Assembly: GCA_963930645.1 (NCBI GenBank)
Contig: OZ005650.1
Location: 231,984,688-232,048,687, forward strand
DNA: 64,000 nt
Reading direction: 5' to 3'
Origin: Salticus scenicus
Taxonomy: Eukaryota > Arthropoda > Arachnida > Araneae > Salticidae
Shown here: positions 45,119 to 54,675 of the stretch, piece after piece
Layout of the letters: each line of letters starts with the position of its first letter
How positions within the stretch are numbered: the first letter of the stretch is position 1
Notes under the pieces: model-generated
Seen by the model: only the letters and a program-made list of their open reading frames with translations
Told to the model about the DNA's origin: nothing
Database searches by the model: none
Position numbers and translations under genes: made by a program

Positions 45119-46455
45119 TGGAAAAATTGTCATCACGATAACTTCGGACATAATGAACCAAATCGAATCAAAGTTCAACAGGGACCTTATATTACAAATC
45201 ATTTTGGATAAGTTTGTGAACCAAGTTGATCTACATTTTGTTTTCTGGTGGCGGCCACTTCGAATTAAATCCATATTGAAAAAAGCCGGATTGGCTTAAA
45301 TTTTGATGTATGCATAGACCATATAATGGTCTGAATCAAGTTTATTAATAAACTTGGTTCAAATTTATTGAAGAACTTGTTTATTACCCTAACAGCACAG
45401 TTAGGCTTAACTTATCCACAGTACATCTTAAGGACGTTTCTGGGATGTCTTTTCATCCAGAAGACATCTTGAAGACATCCTGGGGAGGCGATGTGCTGTC
45501 TGGGTACTAAGCAAAATAGTGGATATCTTAAATAAAAGGGGCCGCTTGAAATCAGACTATCACTTACAAGTTTGTCATCACGATAATTTTTGAAATACTG
45601 AATCAATTCAAACCTTGTTGGACAGTGAACTTACGGTTCAAATACCTTGGATGAGAACGCTGGACAATTTGCTCTATCCTTTTTTTCCAAGTTGAGGCTA
45701 CTTGAAATCAGGCTGCCACTTGAAAATTTGTCATTTTGACAAATTCTTAAATTCTGAATCAATTTGAACCAAAATTAGATAGTAAAGTTATCATTTAAAT
45801 ATCTTTGATAAGTTCGCAGGGCGTCTTACTCCGCCATTTGGTTTCCAAGTAGAGTCCATTTAAAATCACACTGACACTTGAAAATGTATTATCACAATAA
45901 CTTTTGAAATACGGAATTCATTCAAACGAAAGTTGGATAATAGACTTATCATACAAATATCACGGATGATTTTGCTGAGCAACTTGCTCCGCTATTCTGT
46001 TTCCAAGTTACATGCTGAAATTGAACTGAAGTGAACAAATTTATCCGTCACTTTGTTTCAAAATCGCTACCACATGATAAGAAAAAAGAAAGCATCCTAT
46101 CCTTCGGAATAAGTCGAGAAGACTTGTTTATTATTATAATTATTATCAGGCTTCCACTTGAAAATTTGTCATTACAATAACTTTTGAAATATTGACAAAT
46201 TCGAACCAAAGTTGGACAATGAACTTATGTTTTAATATTTTGGATGAGCTCGCTTCGTAACTTGCTCAACCATTTTGTTTCCAAGTGGCAGGCACTTGAA
46301 AATTTGTCATCACGATAACTTTTGAAATACGGAATCAACTTGAACCAAATTTGTAGAGTAAATTTATCATAAAAATGCATTTGATATATTCGTTGGCCAA
46401 TTTGATCCGCCATCTTGTTTCCTAGTGCCATCCACTTGAAAATTTCAAATTCATA
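45119..46455. repeat. Degraded tandem array, about six units of 145-170 bp
   Basis: Units share TTGTCATCACGATAACTTTT, GAAATACKGAATCAA, AAAGTTGGACA, YTTGCTCCGCCAT and TTGTTTCCAAGT. Unit starts are near 45123, 45572, 45727, 45880, 46164 and 46303. Divergence is high. A 113-bp segment (46034-46146) with TTTATCCGTCACTTTGTTTC is repeated at 46536-46648. The array probably fills the inside of a hairpin-type element whose 5' end is seen at 46872-46902. Confidence 0.75.
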
Positions 46456-46871
46456 TCTACAGGGTATTTATAAATCGATTTGCTTAAAAAACCACATGCA
46501 TATAGCCCAGATAAATATCTACACCAAGTCCATTAAACAAATTTATCCGTCACTTTGTTTCAAAATCGCTACTACATGATAAGAAAAAAGAAAACATCCT
46601 ATCCTTCGGAACAAGTTGAGAAGACTTGTTTATTATTATAATTATTATTTACTGTACTAAATTTAAACATACTATATGTTAGATGTAAAATTTATTAACA
46701 ATATACAAATATAGTCAAAATTAGATAAATACATTTATATGTACTGGATGTAAGAGTTTAATTAAATAATACTGTGTTAAGGAAAACTATCAATATAAAA
46801 GCGTTCACCTAAATAGCAAGTTTAAATAAGAAGTGTTAGTCTATTAAAAAATATCTTTTAATAAAATAAAG

Positions 46872-46905
46872 AGTAAGAGAAAGCAATGCGAGTGTCACAC
46901 GAAGT
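46872..46905 (-). repeat. 5' terminus of a family B-related element
   Basis: GTAAGAGAAAGCAATGCGAG followed by TGTCACACGAAG is the diverged complement of the family B left end (CTTCGTGTGACACTCGCATT). The matching 3' hairpin was not found on the low-coordinate side, so the extent of the element is uncertain. Confidence 0.6.
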
Positions 46906-48721
46906 TATATTAATATAACATTTGTTCAAAACCTGACCGTTTTTCTTTAATATTTTTGTTATGAAATGACACATTTATAAAAAACTGTTTAACTTGAAAA
47001 AATAAAAAAAGTTGTGATTTTTCAGAATAAATATGTGTAGAAAATATGACGTATAATTTTCCAAAAATTTCTTTTAGTATTTAATTAATTTTCTTTCATT
47101 TACTGGCAATAGCAAAAACTAGAAAAAGCCATGATCGATTTTATTCCTGGGTGTACTTTGAAACTTAATATATGTTTCGAGTTTTGGGATGCCAATGCCA
47201 CAAGAGAGAAGAAAGATGGTTACTTTTCCTTCAAATCCCTTTTAATTAAACGCAAATTTTTCTAGTGTTTCGGAATGAAAGAGAGGATATAAATGCTTTA
47301 AGTCTTTCATTTATAAAGCTTACTTTGAATTGAACTTTTAATTATACAAAATTTTTCGAAAAGTACAATTTAACAATAAAAATATACAAATATATTATCA
47401 TACTATTCAAGAATTTATGAATGTTTGTTAAATTGTTAGCATTTAATTATATCACTTTAAATAAGAGAAAGGAAATTACGACTTATAATTTTGAAAATGT
47501 TAAAAATAAATGACTGCGATGGACACATTAACTCTTCTATTTCAAATTACACTTTTATTTCTCTTTTGAATTATAAAATATTATTTTTAAAGTGCTGAAA
47601 TAACATTAAATATTTAAAGTATTTTAATGCGTTAAAATGTGTGTATTACAAATTACTATACTAAGGTAATCCTGAATTTAAAACATTGTTTTCTAAAATA
47701 GATGTGATTAATATTATATATTACACAGAAGTCCTATACATAAACTTAATAATGCATTTATTTAACTGCATGCAATAAAGATAAATTTCTTATTTAAAAT
47801 ACTTAAATGTTTCTACTAAGCATGATATAATGCATTTCTTTTTATTTTATTTTATTTTTTTATTTTACTCAAAACTTTCACTGAAGTATGCATAGAAATT
47901 CTAAGATGCTAACTTTGTCTTTCCTATGTCTGAGTGTAAAAATATGTAGAAAAGTTAATGTATGTACAGATCTTAGAAGTATGGAGTTTTAATCGCACTT
48001 TTAAACAGGTAAATGTAAAAAAAATATATAAAAGTTTTAGAAATAACTTTTTGACATAGATTAATTCTTATTAGGCAAGACTGGTGACAGCTTATTGAAT
48101 TAAATAAATCAAAATTTAATGAATTCTTTAAATTTCCATTTTCCTTAAATATTTACGTTTTAATATGCAAATTATGTTCGATATAAATTTGGCGTAGCGT
48201 TATGAATTTTTATTTTCTTTACTAGAATTAAATTTATGTAACATTTCGTATAATAACAGTTATAAGTCAATGTAATTAAAAAGATATTTATAAAATTATA
48301 TTATTCTTGCTTTTTTTTAAACTTTTATTTTAAAAATCAACTTAGTTAAACCTCACAACAATTCTTTGATAATATTTATATATATATATATATATCAACA
48401 ATTCTTTGATAATATATATATATATTTGTATTATAATAAAACAACATCAGTTTTATCAGTTTCAGAATAAAAAATATTACGTATTTACAGCCATTCAAGA
48501 AAAATGTTTCCTGTACGATCTGAGCTTTTTAATATTAATAAAAGTATGAGCTTAAGAATATAATTTCTCTTCTAAGTACGGATGACTTGGAAGCCCCCGT
48601 GGCAAAAGTCGGCGTCTATTACACATAGCCCATATTATTCTGATGGGAGGAGATATAATTTGAAATAGAGGGACACCATATATCATAAAAATACAAGAAC
48701 AAAGTACGAAATGAGAAGGAT
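46906..48721. other. AT-rich DNA, no gene seen
   Basis: The phrase CAACAATTCTTTGATAATAT is repeated at 48356 and 48396 around TA microsatellites. Nothing else recognised. Confidence 0.5.
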
Positions 48722-49036
48722 GGATGGTTGGGTTTAACGTCGCACTAGTGCTGCGCAGATGGGCAATTGGCGACGGTCTGGGACACACCCCAAGAGGTGG
48801 TCCGGAGACATGCCATCACAATTTTGATCCTCCACGGAAGGAATGGCTCTCCCGCTTCGGTGACCCCCAGAGGTATAATTTTTGATGGGAACATGGAGGA
48901 CTTTGCGGCCACGACAGATTTTACGTGCACCAACCACCATTAGTGTACACGACGGTCTTTGGCCGGCTCGAGTACCAAACCCGCAATCTTTCAATTACGA
49001 GCCCGGTGCTCTACCGACTGGGCTACCGCGGCCCAC
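48722..49036 (-). mobile_element. tRNA-headed SINE, near full length
   Basis: Minus strand. A tRNA-like head starts at 49033 (GGGCCGCGGTAGCCCAGTCG, box A TAGCCCAGTCGG; anticodon-loop region CTCGTAA, as in tRNA-Thr CGT; box B GGTTTGGTACTC). A body of about 220 bp follows (including ACGTGCACCAACC-type and TGTCTCCGGACCACCTC). It ends with the conserved tail CTAGTGCGACGTTAAACCCA-ACC at 48727-48755, then a CATC-rich stretch. The same tail recurs four more times between 52.2 and 53.5 kb. GC-richer than its surroundings. Transcribed by Pol III when active. The frames of 60-86 codons over it are not genes. Confidence 0.82.
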
Positions 49037-50982
49037 GAAATGAGAAGGAAAAATGTGTTTTTTAAGTTTAGCTTATTGGGAAGAAGGAAGCAAAAATTGA
49101 AAAGGAGAAAGGATGAGTACAGAATTACATTTTTATTTGAAAGTTTAAAGAAATCCAGAATATTAATATTATTTTAAGAAATAATAAAATGTAAATATAA
49201 AACATAATAATATATAGCATACAAAAGAAAAAATATTATAAATGCCAATTTGATCCAATTGATTAAGTAAATATATAAATATAGCCATGAATAGTAAAAT
49301 AAAGATGAATTAGACTATAATACTTACGCTATAATGTATAATGAAACTCAGTCACTCCAATAACGAAATTTAATATAACCAACAACATCAATAATAAAGA
49401 ATATTCATAATCAAAAGCCTTTAATAAATAAGATAAACATTAACAAATTTGATTTGAAGTGGAAAAATGTTTCAAATTAGAAGAATTTCTGGTTAGGGAA
49501 CGTACATCTTTCATAGAGAAGAGAATCGTAAGATTTCAAAGACTGTAAATCTGTTTTAAGCGAAAAATCTACTGTGTACGTCCCAATCTTGCGACAAAAT
49601 CCAACTTTAAAAAGAAATAAAGCCATATAAATAAACAAAATAAAAGATAAACTGTGACAGAGAGCTAAAACATACTTAACAAGTTTACACATGCTGGTTA
49701 AATTCACCAGATTCACACAAGTCGTGTCACCATCAGCAATTTACAAAGTTTAGGAGAAAAATAAATTTCATGTAAGAATTAATAAAATTGAGCATTCTGA
49801 AGAGAAAATGACAAGGTGAACCCCAACATAAATGAATATAAAAATTATGTTTTAGAATATATATATATATATATATATAATTAATAAAGGACTTAATTAT
49901 AATTAACACAGATACACTTTATCGTTTTTAGTTTTATGCATTTAAAAAGAGAATTATTAGAAGTAGTACGCCATCTTTCGATAAAAATCGTAATCATTTT
50001 ATTACAAAAGCAATGAGAAAATTTTATTAAAAGTTATTTTTATTTCTTAAATTTATCAAATTTAGACGAATATTATAATGTTTCTATGCTTAAATAAATT
50101 TAAATTAAAATAATTTTGAATGTAAAAAGATATTTTTAAAGAGCAATTTATTGTATATTCTATAACAGGCCTATCCAACACCAAACACTTAGTGGGACGC
50201 ATGGTACGATAGTGACATATTTAATTTAATACACGAGGATAAAAAGTAATATTTATCGGTAATGTTTACGCACGCGGGCAGTTCAATGATTTAATAAAAA
50301 AAAAAAAAAAAGACATTTGTCTGATGAGATCTTCTTATAGGAAAATGTATTTTAAAAGTTGCATCTTTACAATCTTTGTACACGTCATGTTAAATTTAGA
50401 AATACTTTAAATATATAAACAGAATACGAATTATTGTCAAACATTGACTGAAAAACGCAATAATAAAAAGTATACTCAAAATAGGTACCAGTATTTTTTT
50501 TTTTTCTAAACAAAAAATTATCTCAAAATAAATTAGTAAAAAAGCATCGCCAATATGGCGACAAAAATCGCCATGGGGGCCCTATGCTAAAAAAGTCGTC
50601 ATCGGAGCCTTATATTAAAACTGTACTGCCTGCGCAAGTAGGAAAATTGGGTCGTGAAACATGAATTTTATTTTTAAACTTTTCTTTGAAGGGTTTTGTT
50701 TTGACTATCGCACAATATTAATTTGGTTCTAATAATAATTTGATTTCTGGTGAATTACAAGTAAAATTGGGTGGGGAAATTGGTATAACATTTATGAATT
50801 TCAAGTTTTAAATGTAACTAAGAATAAAATAAAGTGCGAAAATTTCGCACGGGTTTGCTAGTATAAAATAAATAAATAAATGAATATTGCTTAATTTTCA
50901 AATAGCAAAATGCGTTAAATTTCTTTACCATACTGACAAATTCCTAGATTATTATATTATTCTAACTTGCAATAGTATAATA
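49037..50982. other. AT-rich DNA, no gene seen
   Basis: A (TA)n tract at 49858-49880 and a small GC-richer stretch at 50550-50640 (AATATGGCGACAAAAATCGC). No gene recognised. Confidence 0.5.
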
Positions 50983-51966
50983 TTAACACGTTCATTGCCA
51001 AGCTGAATATTAAAATTTTGTGTGGTGGCGAATTTTTTTAAATTTTTAAATTTAGTTTTTATTCTGCACAAAGTAATTTAATATATTATTTATATACTTT
51101 TATTATTATGTACATAGAATTTATGTACTCTAAATATTTATCACGCGATATGGCGTGACTGGCAATAATGCAATTATTGCCCATATGGTAGGAAACGCGA
51201 TATCGTGTGATATGTAATTCGGTCAAATAAGTTATATAATATACAAATAAAAAACATTTAAATATAATAATTATAACTTTAATTGTCCGTCTTTTATAAT
51301 TACATAGAATTTTTAAAAATAACGTACAAATAGAAAAAACTGGCTAACGTAAACAATAGACAATGGCTAGCGGCTATCTATACACTCCACGAAAGTTGAT
51401 CCATTCCACAATGGTCAATATAAATATTACGCACTTCTTCGCTGTGGCCGTTGTACTAATTCCTCTTACAAGGGAACTCTTTGAAGTGGTAATCGCCGAT
51501 TTTCTTGAAAAAAAATTCTCCCATAAGATTTAATCATGAATAGCATCTTCCTAAAATATTAGCTGCTGAGTCGCAATAGATAAGCTATAAAAAATTATTA
51601 AAACTGGAAGCATGTCTGCAATATTTCCAAAAAAGCACCTGCTTGGCGACTGCATTCTTTGAAATTTCATTGCAATGAAGATTTAATAGATGTAGATGTT
51701 CTTCTTTCTTTTTGATAGCCAAACGAACTCCATACGCTGTCGAGCACATGAGAATTCAGAATAGATTAACAATAACCAGATAATTTACCAGATTGAGAAT
51801 TATTTAGTCGAAATTCTAAATGACATTTAATATTTCAGTTAAATAAGTTGTGTCAATAACAATTGCAAGAGCATTATTGTCAAGTTTTTAATAACGACAT
51901 TAAAAAAATATATGATCAAGACTTTTATATAAATTTAAATAAAACAAAACATATATTAAAACACAA

Positions 51967-52002
<36 letters not shown>

Positions 52003-52187
52003 TAAAATGAAAGCATTTCGTATCCGAACACATTTTTCTTATAAGTCTGATCATTTTATTGGGCAGAACGAACCTTCGAGGAACAAGCAACTCCACAAAA
52101 TAGGAGTTGTGTGGATCCAATATCTCATTAGAGCTACGCAATGAGCAATTGGAGACGATCTATGATTCTACCCTAAATTTCGTCCTG

Positions 52188-52430
52188 TTTGTTGGTTGGG
52201 TTTAACGTCGCACTAGTACTACAGTATGGGCAATTGGCGACGGTTTGCGATGCACTCCTGAGGAGGGTCCGGTACATCTGCAGGTGATAAATGGTTGCAT
52301 TATGCATTATGCATATGTTATTTATTTTTAATATATACATCTGATTTGTATGTTTGACTCGACATCCCCCCTCACCTGTAAATTTCGTCGAGATGCTGGC
52401 AGATATAACATAACCAGATTAAAATGCAAA

Positions 52431-52461
<31 letters not shown>

Positions 52462-52557
52462 CACCCAGGGGCAGCTGAGGAATTGAACCAATTCTTTTAC
52501 ACTTGAAGGCGATTAGCGAGGGTAACATACTCCCTCGGCCACGCAGGGTCTGCATTC
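52188..52557 (-). mobile_element. SINE with class II-type tRNA head
   Basis: On the minus strand the head (52553 downward) reads CCCTGCGTGGCCGAGGGAGT with box B GGTTCAATTCC at 52481-52491, a long-variable-arm type as in tRNA-Ser or tRNA-Leu. A T-run (plus-strand A-run 52437-52461) interrupts the middle. The body and tail (CCGTCGCCAATTGCCCATAC … GTGCGACGTTAAACCCAACC) match the SINE at 48722-49036, so the two share a body with different heads. Confidence 0.7.
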
Positions 52558-52635
52558 AGCGTAACAATTATTTTTAAAACAACAAGATTTCGCAGTTAAT
52601 AATTCTAAGAATATTACCTATGAAAAATTCATTGC

Positions 52636-52668
52636 GCAGCACTAGTGCGACGTAAAACCTAACCAATC
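52636..52668 (+). mobile_element. SINE tail fragment
   Basis: GCGCAGCACTAGTGCGACGT followed by AAAACCTAACCAA, the conserved tail in plus orientation, without body or head. Confidence 0.7.
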
Positions 52669-52778
52669 TTATAAAATTCTAATGCATATTTTTACAAAAT
52701 AAATTACCAGAAATGTAAGAAGCCATAAAGTAGTAGTTATGCACATGTTTTTCCAATTTTAAATAATCCCCTCCGTAA

Positions 52779-53043
52779 AAGATCAAAATTGTAATAGCAC
52801 GTCTACGGACCATCTCTAGGAATGTATCCTAGACTGTCGCCATTGCATATCTGTAGTGTGAATTAAAACGTAAACCCTACTCAACCTCAAATATCTTAAA
52901 TATTTTAATTTTGATTCATTTATTTGAGTATTAATTTCAATCAACAACTCTAACAATCAAATGTTCAATCAAATATTATAATTAATTTTGGTCGCCAATT
53001 GCCCATTCCGCAGTACTAGTGCGACGTAAAATCAGCCAACCAA
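52779..53043 (+). mobile_element. Broken SINE, plus orientation
   Basis: A body piece at 52795-52850 (TACGGACCATCTCTAGGAAT … GACTGTCGCCATTGC) and, after an AT-rich gap, tail piece CGCCAATTGCCCATTCCGCA … GTGCGACGTAAAATCAGCC at 52991-53043. It may be one interrupted copy or two fragments. Confidence 0.6.
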
Positions 53044-53302
53044 CCTATAAATCAGATTAGTTTTTAAATCGTCTGCAAATTTATATAAATGCACATGCCG
53101 AGAGCTCCAGACATTAAATTACTCCAGATTACACATCAGCTGGAGTAATGTGAATGTAACTCTGAAATTGAAATTGCATTATTTTAAATAAATGTAATAT
53201 TGAAACATTACATAAATAATTGAAAATGTTGGATCTAACATAAAACATAACGTCACTTTTTCTAAATAGAAATTTCTAGATTTCAGAAAATATCTTAAGT
53301 GT

Positions 53303-53470
53303 TGAGTGGGTTTTAACGTCGCACTATAGCTACACAGTGGGAAATTAAAGACGGCCTTATATTCCCACTTAGGGATGTTCCAGAGACATGACATCTTAAT
53401 TTTGATCTCCGCAGAGGAGATGGCTTCCTTCTTTCAGTAACCCCTAGAGCGATAGAAAATACTGCCCTCC
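53303..53470 (-). mobile_element. SINE fragment, minus orientation
   Basis: Complement of the tail (GTGGGTTTTAACGTCGCACT), then body landmarks TTCCAGAGACATGACATCTT and AATTTTGATCTCCGC, and AGTAACCCCTAGAG. The head is missing. Confidence 0.7.
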
Positions 53471-53788
53471 TATACTTAAATTCTTTGGCATAATTGAAGG
53501 AAGGTTAATGTGATTTGGCGATGACTTTTTTCATATTTGGCGTTCAAAACATAATATTTAATAATTTTTTGCGACTTTCCTGTTGCGATTCAGCAGCTAA
53601 TTTTTTTACCAGTGAATTAAGTGCAACGTAAACTACATTCTGTATTTTTTGAAGAAAATCGGTGATTAGCACTTCAAAGAGTTCCCTTGTTAGAAACTTG
53701 ATTGCAACGTCTACGCAATAACCATGATCGGCTGTTTGGTGAGAACTCGCATCACGCGATATCGTGTGATTGGCAATTAACATGTTAA

Positions 53789-54084
53789 TAACCTTTAGCA
53801 ATATTAAATTATTTTTTTAATAATATTGAAATTATTAATTTTATTACTAATACTATCTAAAAAATCTGAAAAAAAAAAAAAAATAAATAAATAAATGAAA
53901 TAAAAAAATAAAAAAATTGCAAATATGAGTGAGTTATAAAATATGTATCAAATGTAGAAGTTCTTAATTTTTCTGTACATGGAATTCTTTATTATTATTT
54001 AAACTAAGCATAATATACAAATTCACACACGTATTAGTTTTACAACTGTTTCATGTAAATTAAGGAATAAATTTAATCTTATTA

Positions 54085-54123
<39 letters not shown>

Positions 54124-54241
54124 ATAATAATACATGATGTATCTATTCAGTTAAAATATTAAGATAAAAAATTTTAAACAAGAAAAATGGGGACAAATAA
54201 ATCGTGTAAATGTAATAATACATCCCCTTTATTTATTTAAA
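53789..54241. other. AT-rich spacer with A-run
   Basis: Simple AAAT repeats at 53875-53905 and an A-run of about 36 at 54085-54120. Otherwise nothing. Confidence 0.5.
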
Positions 54242-54246
54242 TATTT

Positions 54247-54514
54247 TGAAGGATTTCAATGCATGTTTCCTCATATCATCTGTTAACTAGCTGACACCTG
54301 TCATGACGTCAGATGTGACGTAACTGTATTACGTAATCAACAGCGCATCTTCGCTTCTCTGAGAGAGAGTTTTATAAGAGTCTGTACGAGAAAGCTTTGC
54401 TAAGCGTGCGGCAAGAAATGCCCGCATTATGTTATTCTACTTTTCTATATTATTAAATGTTGTGATTGTTTAAAAGACTCTGCTTTTCACTCTGTGGACC
54501 CATTTATACCAACA
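54247..54514 (+). repeat. 5' LTR
   Basis: 268 bp, TGAAGG…CCAACA. Contains bZIP-type sites TGACGTCA (54304-54311), TGACGTAA (54316-54323) and TTACGTAA (54329-54336), a TATAAG box at 54373-54378 and ATTAAA at 54452-54457 as possible polyadenylation signal (used in the 3' LTR). Confidence 0.95.
54304..54378 (+). promoter_or_regulatory. LTR promoter: three bZIP sites and TATA box
   Basis: Three CRE/PAR-type octamers in 33 bp followed about 40 bp later by TATAAG. bZIP factors of the CREB/ATF and C/EBP-PAR groups bind such sites. Use in this genome is inferred. The 3' LTR has the same block at 58889-58963. Confidence 0.6.
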
Positions 54515-54515
54515 A

Positions 54516-54530
54516 TGGTTATGGGCCCAG
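54516..54530 (+). other. Primer-binding site, tRNA-iMet half type
   Basis: TGGTTATGGGCCCAG immediately after the 5' LTR. Complementary to the anticodon-arm region of initiator tRNA-Met (CTGGGCCCATAACC), the half-tRNA primer known for Drosophila copia. Confidence 0.85.
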
Positions 54531-54675
54531 AGACACGCATCTTACTGCGGACTTTTTAAAAATTTAAATTAACATTCGCTAAAACGAAAGTGCGACTTAC
54601 AGTTAAGCCTAAGGGCTGAAATCGAAAGTATTTTTGATTCTATTTTTATAAAGAAGCTACTATAGCTGATTAAAT

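Larger units (their letters stand above)
50983..53788. mobile_element. piggyBac-like non-autonomous element with nested SINEs
   Basis: Flanked by TTAA at 50983-50986 and 53785-53788. Ends are CACGTTCATTGCCAA and, inverted, CATGTTAATTGCCAA. Subterminal inverted similarity continues: CACGCGATATCGTGTGAT-type palindromes near each end (51148 and 51212; 53753), and CAAGGGAACTCTTTGAAGTG followed by TAATCRCCGATTTTCTT on the left at 51470-51515 and inverted on the right at 53656-53695. No piggyBac transposase is visible. At least four SINE pieces have accumulated in the middle. Confidence 0.75.

Noticed and set aside
48552..48994. Minus-strand frames of 62-86 codons
   Set aside because: They lie over a SINE and read its tRNA-derived head and body. 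Not protein genes.
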